From Trebouxia sp. TZW2008 (taxonomy: Eukaryota > Chlorophyta > Trebouxiophyceae > Trebouxiales > Trebouxiaceae): a stretch of DNA of 64,000 bases. A model generated the notes under the pieces. That model was given only the letters and a program-made list of their open reading frames with translations. It was not told the DNA's origin and did no database searches. Where the stretch lies: assembly GCA_002118135.1 (NCBI GenBank), contig BDIU01000058.1:124001-188000 (forward strand), given 5' to 3'. Below, one piece after another: positions 24,308-36,382 of this stretch; position 1 is the stretch's first letter; every line of letters starts with the position of its first letter. The position numbers and the translations under genes are program-made.

Positions 24308-25410
24308 CGCAGCCCGCGACTGTCTCAATGTCGCTGTCTGCTGCTTGACATCATCACAAGGACTACGAGCAATATTGCGTAGGCATGGCTCACGGCAGAT
24401 GCCGCTAAGTTGCAAGTTTGCGACCAAGGCGCCAACGGCACTGCTGCTGCTGCTGATCTGTCATGATAGTCATGCATGACCATATGACCATGGTTTCCTG
24501 CACATCAATTGCAGTGCTGCACATCACGTCATAGACTGCCTGAATTTCATGGACAATGGTCAGTGTTGCAAATATATATATATATAGTCATTGCCACAGT
24601 GTGGCACATGCGATCAGCCTTTTTGGCTGGCTAAAGCATGTAAAATTTTGCTCTCTCTCATCAATTGCAGTCCGCATGCAATGCCTTGGAGGCCAGCTTG
24701 TCAATAAGGTAGTCAAATCCTTTGAGGCTTGCGTGCATGTGCATTGCTGCTGCACGAAAGCGCGAATTGCATTTTGCGGCAGGGCTTGACACAAAGCAGG
24801 TGATTTTCAAGGTCTCCGCCCTTTCTAAGACAGCTTTTACGTGAGGCAGGCTGCTATCGAAGAATCTTCTGTGAGTCACAGCACAGGCCTGTGCTGTCGC
24901 GTAGGCCTTCTGTCGGCAAGTTAACGGCCAGACAGACAGAGCAGACAAGTCCATCATGAGCTGCTGGTTTGTTTGGGCATTATGATAGCAAATTCGAAAG
25001 ATCTGCTGGCCATAATTTCCTCGATGCTGGCTTCAAACTGATTGAAATCCTTTGCAAGACAGTTCTGTGGCTGCTTCAATGCAGCAATATATGTTCAATC
25101 AGCTGAATAAGCCAGCTGCAAAACTGCAAGGCTGCTTGTTTGTTAGGGCAAACTTGAAAGAGCTGATGGCCATGGTTTCCTCGTCGCTGGCTTCTTCAAA
25201 GTTATTGAAAGCCTCCGCAAGGCAGTCCTATAGCTGCTGCAATGCTGGCTGATTGAGGGGAATCAGCTGAACAAATTTTCAGCTGCACAAGTGCAAGGCT
25301 GTAATTGAATCACAGATCTGCTGTTGTAAGGTTGCTGCGACGCCTTTGGTCTGGACAGCTGCACGACTGTGGCTTGACATTCCTCTTGGCAACTCAACAG
25401 TCAACAAGCA
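24308..25410. other. Region between HMMR-like start and TPR-J gene end, with a duplicated block
   Basis: This holds the HMMR-like promoter and 5' UTR and the 3' UTR of the TPR-J gene. Two related blocks (25000-25085 and 25160-25255) read on the minus strand as DCLAKDFNQFEASIEEIMAS and DCLAEAFNNFEEASDEETMA. A 98-codon minus-strand frame (24957-24661) ends in TGA. I recognise no family and no splice sites that tie these to a gene, so an unannotated exon or small gene is possible. Confidence 0.35.
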
Positions 25411-27005
25411 TCATCTGTAGGGACTTGTGTTGAGAAGATTGTAGGCAGCCTGAACCTGATGAAAACGCTCTGCAGATCCTCCTTTGTCTGGATGCGCAAG
25501 CTTTGCTGCCTTCACATAAGCACGCCTGCATTGCAACAGAGCGCTTCTTAATTGTTTCAACCTCGTCAGCCTGTCAGCATGCTAATTGCATTTGCTGATC
25601 TCCAAACACTTCATCTGAAGCAACCAAACTTATGAGTACACATATGCACCCTGAGGAGCTGCATGTCATGTGCAGTTTGATGCAAGTCACGCTGGCAAAC
25701 ACTTGCTACATCTGTCCAACACGGGGTCCTTGATATCAGGGATTTTGGCTGTACAGATGCCACTGAATGCCGATCATCCAGAGTACAGCAAGCGTCAGGA
25801 CAGACGTGCATTGCTTTGAGCACTGCAAGCAATTGGAGTGCATATGCTCAATTGCACACCTGATGTCTTCTGCACTTGCTTGCCAGGCTACACCCAGAAG
25901 ACTGCACGCTGCCTTGAGTGATCCTGTCACAGCTGTCGGAGAAGAAGCAGGAGGCTGGTCATTGCATGTATCAGGCCCGCATTGGTTCCATTGTGCAAAG
26001 TGCTCCCTCTGAATGGTGTCCTTGGTCTTTCTGCAATGGGCTGCTGACATTCTATTGGTACAATGCTGTTGCTGTAGCTTGTGCTGTTGCTTAGTGTAGC
26101 ATGCCTGTGCAGACATCATCTTGAGTTGGCACTATCATTGCTTGCAACGCATGTAGCCGATAAGCATTGACAGCATGTTGTGCATGCAACCTGCATCTGC
26201 TTGTAGAGCACAGCAGAGCGTGTGACTGGGAAGCACACAAAAGGTGCACCAGTATTGTACGCGGCAAAGAACATTTGTTGAGCAAACCATCTGGGCCCAT
26301 CAGGACACCAGGCAAAGGTCAAGCAGACCTTGCATGTATTGTGCCATACAGATTCGTCACCTGCTGAGCTGCTGTCGCTGCAGCTTGTCTGAGCGCCTCT
26401 TCAACATCTGAATGCCGTGTTGTGAGGAACTCTAGGCGTAGTGCATCTGTTGCTCGCTGCAGTAGGCAATGTAGCTGCGCTGCTGCTGGCCTAAGCTTGA
26501 GGGCTGTGCTACAGCTCTTGATGCACTGGTGGTATACTTTCAAGCTGTGTTGTGCCTGTGCTAGGCGGTATAATGCTTTCACACTGTCTGGCTGTAGATT
26601 TGTGGCCTGTGAAACACACTTTGTTCAGCTTGCAAGGACAATACGTTGAAGCACCAAGCTGCCACAGTTAAAGAAGCTGCATTGCATCACATGCACATGC
26701 AAGACAGTTATTGATGCAAGTGCTGACTGCAGGTCTCAGCTGTATATACGTGCTTTGCTTAGGCGTTCGAGCTTGACCTGTTGAGCGTCAGAGAGGGCTT
26801 CCTTCCACAGGCCTAGAAGCCCATACGCTGCGCTTCTGTTGGCGAGAATGGCATGTCTTTCTTTTGGGCATGAGAGAAGCGCTTGAGACCAGCATGCTAT
26901 GGCTTGCTCAAAGTCTCCGTTTTTGAACGCGGAAGTGCCACTGATCAGACTAGACTGTGCAGCGTCCTCGTGCTCGCTGTCCGTTGCTCTTGTTGTACGA
27001 ATCAT
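25411..27005 (-). CDS. TPR and J-domain co-chaperone (DNAJC7-like)
   Basis: Exons: 27005-26778, 26606-26361, about 26008-25860, 25525-25411; 738 nt, about 245 aa. The N-terminal part is TPR: SGTSAFKNGDFEQAIACWSQ, then ILANRSAAYGLLGLWKEAL and SVKALYRLAQAQHSLKVYHQ (residues about 20-115). The C-terminus is a J domain with AEDIRRAYVKAAKLAHPDKG, including the HPD motif that stimulates Hsp70 ATPase, ending AAYNLLNTSPYR just before TGA. It is short for the family (DNAJC7 has about nine TPRs). Exon 3 could instead start at 25954 in the same phase. The protein is expected to be cytosolic and to hand clients to Hsp70. It is divergent from the glycine-rich gene. Confidence 0.85.
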
Positions 27006-27150
27006 AATCAGCCCTGTCGTGCATCACATCAGATCAAGCACAACACAATCCGCGTGTCCCAGCTGGCTGTGCCGCAGCTTCGTAGCCCTCCGAGGTCAAC
27101 TGCATAGAAGGTTGCAGGCGTTATGAGGAGGCTGCATGGCATGCATGACC
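27006..27150. promoter_or_regulatory. Short bidirectional promoter region
   Basis: About 145 bases separate the start codon of the TPR-J gene from the proposed start of the glycine-rich gene. Both promoters must lie here or overlap exon 1 of the neighbour. I see no clear TATA box. Confidence 0.4.
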
Positions 27151-30100
27151 ATGTCGTTTGCAAGACCAGAGGTCTTTCCACCGTGAATTAGGTTGAGACG
27201 GTTTTAGAAGGCTGCGACAAGTGTAATTTGTTGCAAGCATGGGGGAGTTCGGAGACCTTGCTCGCATGGCCCAACACTTTTCGGTAAACGTCCTTCGCCG
27301 GTCGAGCTTCTTGAACCATCTGTGTTGGCCGTCGATTCGAGAGCATGCCAGAATCTGGGATCCATCCTAGCAAGAGACTGAACCTTCCGCATCTGATTGT
27401 CAGACTCAAGAAAACAGCCATCAGAAACCTGCATGGCTTGCTTGCTTGCAGGCCCTCGACGATGGCAACGGTAACGTTGACATGAAAGACGTATGGAACA
27501 GGTGAGAGGATAAGACAGCGCACTCGTGAAATGCTGTATGCACCTTGATGGAAAGAGCAGCTTTGTGATCAGTTGTGCACTCCACCTTGCATGCATAGGA
27601 TGGGCAACGAAGGAGGTCAAGGAGGCTATGGCGGAGGAGGCCAGGGCCAACAAGAGTTTGGTGGTGGAGGTGATGGCCAACGAGGTTTGGGCAGCATGTT
27701 TGGCGGTGGCAGCAATGGTGGAGGAGGGTATGGGGGTGGTGGTGGGGGTGGCAACTTTGGTGGGGCACCCCCAGGCTATCCTGGTGGGGGTGGACAACAG
27801 GTGCTCATGCCTTCCAGTACTTTTTGTGTTTCATAAAAGCTTTGTTGTCTAAATTGTCCTTGTTGAGGGGGTCCAATGCAGCAAGACTGCAGTCATTGGC
27901 TCCCAAATGCATTGTCCTTAGGTTCCAATTGTCCTCATGTCAGAATAGGAATACGCAGCAATGCGGCCTTGTACCTTAACTCTTCCTCACGCCTTTGATG
28001 TCTGCTGCCTGCCGCTGTGTTGTCTTGTTGACAGTGTCAAGCTGTTCACACCCTCTGAACAATGCTTGCTCAGGTCTGGCAGTTGTTTGTCTGTTGCTGT
28101 TGATCTTCACAACAAGTCACTGTTTGATTAGTCTCCATGACATACTTTGCACAGAGTGGTGTACAGATAGGGCATTGACACACCAACTCAGTCCGTGCTG
28201 TTGGCACAGCAATAAGCATGCAAGCAGGGCATGCGCATTCTCATTGATGCGCTGCAAGGCCTGTCTGTGGTTGCAGCTGAGATTTGTGCATTGTGCTTCC
28301 CTGCATGTATGTTGCATTATGGTGTTGGCGTCAAGTCAGAATTTACACAGAGGGCACTTTCAGAATAAGTTGAAGCTGTTTGCAGGGAGGGTATGGCGGA
28401 GAAGGCCACCATCACCACCACCAACAGCAAGGTGGTGGTAATTTCGGAGGCAATCAAGGTGGCTACAGTGGTGGCGGTGGTGAGTTTGGTGGCGGTGGTG
28501 GTGGAACCTTTGGAGGTGGTGGTGGTAACTATGGTGGTGGCGGTGGCAACTATGGTGGTGGAGGTGGTGGTGGCAACTATGGTGGCGGCAGTGGAGGTGG
28601 CAACTATGGTGGTGGCGGACAAGGTGGGTATGGCGGTGGACAAGGTGGCTATGGAGGTGGTGGTGGTGGCGGTGGTGGTGGCAACTACAGCAATCACCAA
28701 GCTGCCCAGTCGTCTAGCTCATCCTTGGTGCGCTTCGCCGTTCCACTGCTTTCATTTGATTCCTCTATTGCAGTGCCCAAAAATGCACTGCTGTCAGGGC
28801 CCGATGCAATGCATTGTCATGGCCTGCAAGCTGCTACAGCATCTGTTGTTTCAAGTCAACGTTGTTGAGGTTGTCTGTGAACAACATCACACCAGTATGT
28901 TTGCCTGACAACCGCTTGAGCAGATGCTGCCAGACAGCTTGGCCAGCCTTGGGTCAAGCTGTCGATATTTACATGTGCCAGACGCTGCATGACAATATTC
29001 CATCGCCTTCATATATATATTTTTGTCAGGACAAGGTTCACAGACAAGGCATGTCTGCTACGTCAGTAACAATGCTCCAGTCTGCATGAAGAAAAGTCGC
29101 AGTATATGTCACAGACGTCAGTCACTGTCTTTGTAGAGGTGAGGATGCCAGCGTACAGGACATAGAAGCAATACGTCTGCTGTGTTAGCAGCAATGTCTG
29201 TCTGCAGGTCAACAAGCTGATGGGCCACTACACTCAGAACACCGGCCAGCAGTTTTCAGGCGGAAACTCCCAGTATGCAAAGCTAGCCCAGATCGCCTCT
29301 GAGAAATGCGGCATCAACATACCGCCTGCTCTGCTGCAGAAACTGTAAGCCTTCTCCTCATGAAGAGCTGGATGTCCCCGGTCTTGCTCTTGCCATTTTG
29401 CCTATGCAGTGCTGTGCTTTCTGAGGATCTGTGCACTGTGACCAAGCTTTGCAGGCTGCATATGGTGACCATGACTTGCAATTGAGAGTGCTTTATGGCA
29501 CAGTCACCATTGTCTTCCCTGTCCTGCTTCTGCCTTGCTTTTCAAGCAAGTTTGTTTGTGCCCTGTGACATAAATCGCGAGCGAATGTACGCCTCAGCTG
29601 GTGAGTTTAGTAGATCTGAGGGTGTCTGCAGCTGAGATTGTAGTGAAGCTGTCTGTGCTGTCTGTTGCACTTTTCATGCAAGCTTCAAAGCCTGGCCAGC
29701 TGACTTTGCTGCTGGCGCCCTTGCTGGCTGGCAAGGAGTCAGCATGCTAATTCTGTAGCATGCCCTGTGTGCCTATGTGCAAGTCTTTCATAACGCCAAG
29801 CCTCATTGCATGTTGACCAGCCTGCTTTGCACCTTTCAAGTGCAGTCAATGCCAAGGGGCATAGCTTTTGGAAGCTGCAATTGCGCAAGACATGAATGAT
29901 ATTGCGCTCTCACTCTTATGTGATGTGTGCCAGTACAAGGCTACAGGCATCAGCACTGTTATATGACATTGCACTGACACGCATGTCATGCCCAAGCGCA
30001 GGCCTGACAACTCACTCCTTCTCAGCATATAGACTTGCAGATCTATATGCTGAGAAGAAGTGAGTGGTCAGGCCTGTTTCTTAGGTTTGACAATTGACTC

Positions 30101-30790
30101 TTGTGCAGCGTCATAGATTTGCAGGCTGAAGCTTGTGACAAGCTCAGCGTTCAGCAATGTAACCCGGGCTGCTTTTGCTGACAGAGACTCTTGCCCGGAC
30201 GCATGGACCCTTTCTTTTGTCCTCTTATCAAGGATGCAGAACATGATTCAAACCCACATTGGGCTTCCTTGAATCATGCTCTGCATATGTTGTGCGCGTG
30301 AGAGTTGATGATGACGCGGTTTTGAGATGTTGGACAAGCGGCATGTACCGCATTTGATAGCTGCTGATGACACTCTTAACTAATGTCAGCAAGGCAACAT
30401 ATACGTCCTTCACATCTTGCGCATTGCATGCTGATAGTGGTATTGCTCGTTCCTGTCAGAATGACAACATATGCATTACACAACGCTTTTGGCTGTCTAT
30501 AGCAGCAGTGCTTGTGGTTGTCAATCAATCAATTTATTCATTTTGCTGTCTTTGGGACCCAGCAGGCGGATCAACAGACAATGTCAACAATGAATCATCA
30601 CAAAATAGACATCTAAACTAAAAGTCACAGAAGCAATATATACTATCATGTGCAGTGCATCTGAGTGATGCAGACAAGACTTTTTGTGACTGAGCAAGAG
30701 ACAACATCTACTGTGGTGTGCAGAGTCAGCGGGGTGATGGGCGGCGGTGGCCACAGCAGTGGCGGCGGTGGCCTAAGCAGCTTCTTCTAA
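27151..30790 (+). CDS. Glycine-rich protein, function unknown
   Basis: Exons: 27151-27171 (tentative, codes MSFARPE), 27452-27501, 27599-27800, 28386-28727, 29208-29344, 30724-30790; phases join, 819 nt, 272 aa. Exon 2 reads ALDDGNGNVDMKDVWN, which resembles a degenerate EF-hand loop. Exons 3 and 4 are long Gly runs with Tyr, Asn, Phe and Gln (GGGGNYGGGGGNYGGG) and a His run HHHHH. Exon 5 is a compact conserved-looking segment, VNKLMGHYTQNTGQQF to SEKCGINIPPALLQKL. The last exon gives VSGVMGGGGHSSGGGGLSSF and a final Phe. If intron 5 is kept, the frame meets TAA at the donor, so a shorter form ending QKL is possible. I do not recognise the family. Confidence 0.7.
29999..30076. repeat. Foldback inverted repeat, 34-base arms
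   Basis: Arms 29999-30032 and 30043-30076 pair with two mismatches (caggcctgac, then ctcagcatatag), loop of 10. It is inside intron 5 of the glycine-rich gene. Confidence 0.9.
30234..30286. repeat. Foldback inverted repeat, 18-base arms
   Basis: Arms atgcagaacatgattcaa (30234-30251) and 30269-30286 pair with one mismatch around a 17-base loop, in the same intron as the previous hairpin. Confidence 0.85.
30518..30590 (+). repeat. Dispersed repeat family 2, copy 1
   Basis: This stretch begins with caatcaatcaat and continues ttcattttgctgtctttggg, then acccagcaggcggatcaacagacaatg. It matches 58660-58730 on the same strand at roughly 80-85 per cent by eye. Both copies are intronic. Confidence 0.7.
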
Positions 30791-32841
30791 ATTGGATGCT
30801 GTTAGGTTGACAGCTGTACAGCTGTGGTTCGGCATAGCAACCCTGTAGCTCTGGACATGACCAAGCTGAAGCGTTTGGATCCTTCTGTTGCAAGGCACAC
30901 TACATCTTTAACAGATTGATAGCCCTCAAAAGATGCTCTGCAATACTCAACGCAAACATGATTTGCTAAAGTACTAGCTTCCAGCAGCCAGACAAAATTC
31001 TATCAATGACCAAGGGCATGTCAACTGCAAAGCCCACAGTAAAGGCGCTGCACTATTGTCGGTCAAGTCAAACATTTGTCATGCAGAGATCCTTTGCAAG
31101 CATCTGTAATGCTTTGCCACAGCTATGACTTCTGCAAACCCCCAAGCCTTGATGACGTCATGCATCTCACAAGCAGCTAACCCTCAGGTATACAGCGATG
31201 ACCTGATGCTCAGACGATTTAGCTGAAGCATAACAAAGATGTTGCAACGATCATGAACGACGTGCTCACACGTGCAGTGCACTTTTGGTCAGAGCATGCC
31301 ATCCGTGCCACAAACTCGTTGACACAAACTCGTTGACAAATGAGTTGTGAAACGCTGAGCCTTGGAGGTTTCTCTGTTGCCAGCCCCAAGATCGTCCAGA
31401 AAAGCTGTTGCAAAAATATATATTTGTTGATTTGACAGCAATGATCCAGATAGCTTTCTGGATAACTTCGCCCATAGCCTACGATGGAACCAATTTGATT
31501 TCGCTCGCACTGGGCTTTTCGTGTGAAGGCAAATGTGTACACTGTGCTTTTGCAAGTTGAAGACTCAGACCAGCGCAGATGAGCAGGGCCTGAGCGCTAT
31601 GATGGCTTGTATGCAATTGTCAACTGATCAGCATGTAAGCGATAGCTGTACTACATGCTGCACCTATCACTGTCTGCATGTGTCACTGCATGCATGCATG
31701 TACAAATGGATGTAATTTCGCATTAGGGATATGCATCTGAAGTGTTGTCGAGCTTAACTCCGCTCTCAAGTGCCGCTGAGCAACTGCAACAGCAGAGCAA
31801 TTGAGTTAATGATACAGCTGAGCCAGTTTGGATTTGGATCATGCTTCAGCATGCAATGCATACCATCCTCACAAGCCCTCCTGGTCATCATTGTACGGAG
31901 GGGAGCATCGCTGCCTCGCGTTGAGCCAGGCAAATTTGTGGCGGGTACACGCGTCCTCTGCTCTGTAGCTATAGGCACCAGGTACAGGATCACATGCGCA
32001 AGCCAGTTTGTGACATGTCCAAGCAGCGATCTCAGCTTGAGAGATCAACCTGGCGATTGCATGCACTGATCTGAGCCGTCCCGCGCAGATGTTCAACAGT
32101 CCCTCTGACGCATGCTTTGGCAGTTGCATTGTCGGAAGTTGAGGAGGCTGTTTTGCGAAGGGCTTTTCACCACGTGATCATTAGTCACAGTTTCTTGGGC
32201 AACCTCCGCACCGTGTTGCAAGCTGAGAGGTGTTACAGACTTTGCCTTGGTCGGGAAGGTGTCACGCGGCGCCTTGCAGCCACCAGCAGGCTGAAGCGGG
32301 CCTGTGGCAATGCACGATACATCTTGGCGCTGTGACGCCGACCGCTTTGCTTGCCGCAGCCACCCAGCATCCCTTTCTCTGACAGTCACTTGGCGGCATC
32401 GGGTGCTGCTGAGGACGGGCTAGCGAACTCTTACAGTCTTGAGTGTATTGATATCAGCTCAAAGTCAGCTTGCTGCGGCGCAAACCGCTCGTTACCTGGA
32501 ACTAGTTGATATTCGACCGTTCAGTGCACCGCCTGAGATACATCGCTTACCGAGCGCAAGATATCTTGTGCGCCCGTTGCAACTCGTTCACAGCAACGCA
32601 AGCAGCTTCCACACAGTTTAGAGATTAGAGAGGCTGTGATGGCGTGGCCGTTGAGCCAGCTACTTAGTTGACAGCAACTGCAGTGATCAAGGATCTGCAG
32701 AGTCAGCTTGTAAGAAGTAAGTCCTCCAACAGGCGTCGGCAGCATCTGCTCTTTGGGCGGACTACCTATTTTGGTACCCCCTGCTCGCCCTGTTGTTTTT
32801 TTACGCGTCTTTACTGCAGGAAACGTGGCTGGACAGCCGGG
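30791..32841. other. Intergenic region upstream of the Ser/Pro-rich gene
   Basis: It holds the 3' UTR of the glycine-rich gene and the promoter and 5' UTR of the Ser/Pro-rich gene. From about 31,900 the composition becomes GC-rich with many CpG, like a gene start. A 72-codon plus-strand frame (32117-32335) has no recognised homology. I see a short direct duplication (acaaactcgttgac, 31313-31338) and nothing else supported. Confidence 0.4.
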
Positions 32842-35800
32842 ATGCTAGGCAATAGAGCCATCTCTGCTCCGTCAAACTTCCTTGAGCAAGCTCTCGATTC
32901 AGCTGTTGCCTTCCACACGTCAGCCAACGCGGTAAACGCCGCAATAGAAGTTTGCCCAGCATCGCCTCGCCTGTTTGCTTCACCGCTGCTGCCGTCCACG
33001 CCTCCATCGCAGCTCCTCAAGGCAGCATCTACACCTCCCCCCGTCAGGCGCACCAAGAGCATCACCTCCCCGCCATCAGCCTCTCACCCAGTGCTCGCGT
33101 CAGCAATCGCCTGCGCTATCTCAGTCGCATCAGATGTCCAGCACAGCCCAGCACGCCTCCCCACTAGAAGGCAGCTAGGGCCCCTTCTTGCCTTTCAGAA
33201 CAGCCCTCCAGCCCAAAGCAGTTCCCCTTTTGCTTTTGCCGCCCATCATGCTTCGCCAGGCAGCCTGCTAGAAAAGGTTCATAGCCTTCCCACACCAAAA
33301 GACATGCTGCGGCACGTGTTGCATCAGACTCAGGACAGCCTCTCCTTACATGACAGCGGCATGCTGTGCCACATGCTTCAGCGCACTGCTTCACAAAGCG
33401 TACCACAGCCCAAGCCTGATGACAAAGAGCCAATCCAAGCATCCTCTGCAGGCTCTGCAAGCAGGTACGTGTTGGATGGCTGATGTTCTTCTCTGGTCCT
33501 GTTGATTTTCTGCTCTGTGCCTTCCTGTGTTTCTCATGATGCTTTTGATGCATGTTGATTGTGCGGCATCTGCTGTAATGACAGCAGAGCATGCTTTGTA
33601 TTGTCCAGCAATGCGTGCATGCCACATTTGACTGCATCCAGCATGTCATCCGTGACTAGTCGTGATGCCCACAACTTGACCCGGATGATATCTTGGATGC
33701 AGTCAATGTGTGATGCGCTCAACTTTGCTTTATGGGCCCTCAATGCTTTATGGTCCTTTGCTGCGAATGCACCAGCCTATAGCAGTATAGACACTGGATG
33801 CCTGCTCACTTGCTGCAACAAGTGCACAAGTCACCCAAGACACGTGTTAGCCGCTATCATGTAGCTTGTTCTGCTCTTATGGAGTTCACTGCTGACTCTT
33901 GTCTTTTGCCTTGCAGCTGCGCAGATGTGTCAGCAGCTGCGCAGATGTGTCAACATCTGCTGAGCCAATGGTGACCTGCAAACGTGCTTGCGGTACCGTT
34001 TTGCCTTGCTGCATTGTCATGACCATTGAGTGCTTCTTTCTACCATGCAGCTCTGCTGCATCAATGATGTCGGGCCAATATGCTTGCCTTGCTCTGCCTT
34101 ACTGCTTAGTCTCAATCACTAACATCTGTCATGTTCCCTGCAGCTCTGCTGATGTGTCAGATGATGGCAGCGGCCCTAAGCCTAGCTCACACCCAGAGCA
34201 GACCCCGTCTACCCCCACCCCTACCTCCACCCCCACCCACACCCCTCCCAGCAAGCTGGGTGTTTCCACCCTGATGCCTGCCACAGATCTACCTGCCACA
34301 AATGCTCTGCTATCCAAGAGCAGGAGCGCATTTGACAAGAGCCAGCTCAAGAGGCGCTACCAGTCGCCGGCTCAGGCTGTGAATCCACATGTGACTCCGC
34401 CAAGTGCAGGCTTTGCCTCAGATTTGCCAACAGCGTCACCCTCTATACCGTTTCCATCGCCTCAACGCAATGGCATGTAAGCCTTACATCAGCTCTTGCT
34501 CTTTCAGTAGTCTTGTCAGGCCTGAATGCGCCAGCTCTGCCATCAGCAGCACCAGCTGTGCTATTCCCATCACCTCAATGTAATAGCATGTAAGCCTTAG
34601 TCCATGCATGTAGTATCAGTGATATTGTGCTTCAGTTTGTAGTGCTCAGCGTTTCAGCTATGCCAACAGCCTCACCAGCTGTGCCATCGCCATCACTCCA
34701 ACATAATGGCATGAAAGCCTGACATCAATTCTTGCTGTTGCTAACATTCTGTCTTCCACAGGATTCAAGCATCCTTTTGTGTAAGCCTGACGTTGGTCTA
34801 TGTTGCCTGAGTCATCTTTTTATACACAGAGGCCTTTGTTTTGCACCCATTTGACAGCCATGACAAAATCTGCAGCACAAATGCTTTTCTAGTTCTTGAC
34901 CACATGGAGTGCCTCTGCAGCCTTTAACGCAATTCCGCGTCTTCATGTGTACAGCAAATTCCCATAGGGGCATTTGCCTTGAACCATTTTGTGAGCTCCT
35001 ATCACATCGGTTAGCCACATGTCAACTGAACGTACCCAGCTGGGCCCACCGAGCCTGTCTAGCATACGTCTAGAGATGTTGTCAACTAAAGGAAGAGATA
35101 TGTTACTGAACAAAGGGATATGCATGCAAATGGCTGAGCTGTGTGCTTCACACTGCAGGAGCTACACTCAGGCCCATGCCAAGCATTCTAAGGGGAATGT
35201 TGTGAGGGCTCCCGCCCCGCCAGATAACTCCTACAGACTGAGGGCTGTTTCAGCCAGCCCTAGCCGCCCAGGGCCCCACACAGAAGCTAATTCAGCTAGC
35301 CCATGGGCTGTTTCCAACAGCCCCAGTCCTAGGGCGGTTCCAGCTAGTCCCAGGGCTGCTGCCCCCAGTCCCAGGGCCATTACACCCAGCCCCAGGGCTG
35401 CTACACCAAGCCCCAGCGCTGTTACACCTAGCCTCGGGGCAGTTTCAGCCAGCCCCAGTCAGCACGTGCCCTTCCCAAAGCCGTCGATGAGTGTGCTGAA
35501 TTCAAATGGTGAGCATAATGGCATTAGATACAGCCCATATAGTCCTTTAGAGCAGGTGTCCAGAATGCTTCAGCAGAACAGTCCCAGTGAACGTGTACAC
35601 TTAGACAGCTACAGCTATTTACCAAGTCAGATCAGTGGGGTTGTTGGTGGTATTAGTCAGGGGCTAGCCGCTGGTCATGTGCCTAGGTTTCCCACTACAG
35701 ATAGTCACAAAAGCAGCAGCCAGGCAGAGCGCCAGGTTCGAACCCATGCGCCTCAGCACAGCACAGTGCAGCAGGGCTCCCTCTCAAGGGCACCGCCAAG

Positions 35801-36382
35801 CAGCCCAAGGGCTGCAGCCAACCGCCCTGTGGTTTCAGAGCAACCTAAACACTATGCCAAGCTGCGCTCTCTCCCTCAGGACTCCACCATCAGGGCTGCT
35901 CCAAACAGCCCCAGGCCTCACTTTCAGTCCTCTCCTTCAGCAGGGCAGTCCAAGGCCAGGGCAGTGGATGGCTTTAACAAGGATGGGCGTCAAAGGGATG
36001 GAATCAAGCCGGACAGCAAAGTGTCCCTGCTGGCAGGGCATTTGGTCCCAATGGCCCCTCTGGACAGCTTTGAGTGCAGGCTGACTCTGCCTCATGGTAC
36101 GAGAAGCCACAAGCGCCCTCGCCTGGAAGATCGACTGAAGGAGGTAAGGTTTGCATGCGGGTTGTTCCCGCTGTAATAGGATTGCTAACTGAGGGTGACT
36201 CTTTCGCATCTGATTTGGGGATCTCAAGGTGCTTTTGCTGCCATTGCTCTTGCACCTGGCAAAGCAATTGGCATAGCAAGTGACTGTTGTCATCTTGAGA
36301 CCAAGTTTCAAATACTGAGCTGCGCCTGTCAATCAATTGTGACTGTCACCCCACTCATCAGCTGCAGGAGGTAGCATGCTGA
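32842..36382 (+). CDS. Ser/Pro-rich low-complexity protein, function unknown
   Basis: Exons: 32842-33464, 34144-34476, 35159-36143, 36368-36382; phases join, 1956 nt, about 651 aa. The start is uncertain: an acceptor at 32820 joins an open frame upstream of the chosen ATG, so an earlier exon is possible. The last tiny exon is tentative. Exon 1 has many SP and TP pairs (AASTPPPVRRTKSITSPP). Exon 2 has an STPTPTSTPTHTPPSKLG stretch. Exon 3 carries a tandem 9-residue pattern of the type SPRAVTPSP repeated about ten times, then the basic end SHKRPRLEDRLKE, which could be a nuclear signal. The many SP/TP sites suggest a target of proline-directed kinases (inference). I recognise no domain. Confidence 0.6.
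33915..34070 (+). repeat. 5'-half copies of Ser/Pro-rich gene exon 2
   Basis: Three acceptor-like starts (33915, 33935 and 34048) are followed by versions of the exon 2 beginning gcagctctgctgatgtgtca. The first two are direct repeats of 21 bases. The intact exon begins at 34144. Confidence 0.75.
34530..34725 (+). repeat. 3'-half copies of Ser/Pro-rich gene exon 2
   Basis: Blocks 34530-34598 and 34660-34722 repeat the exon 2 end (tgccaacagcctcacc, then tcaacgcaatggcatgtaag) with its donor side. They lie in the following intron. Confidence 0.85.

Noticed and set aside
28317..28700. Thr/Ala-rich minus-strand protein
   Set aside because: This is the antisense of the glycine codons in the glycine-rich gene; no splice or start support.
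32117..32335. 72-codon small gene
   Set aside because: No recognised domain, no splice sites, in a GC-rich gene-start region where chance open frames are common.
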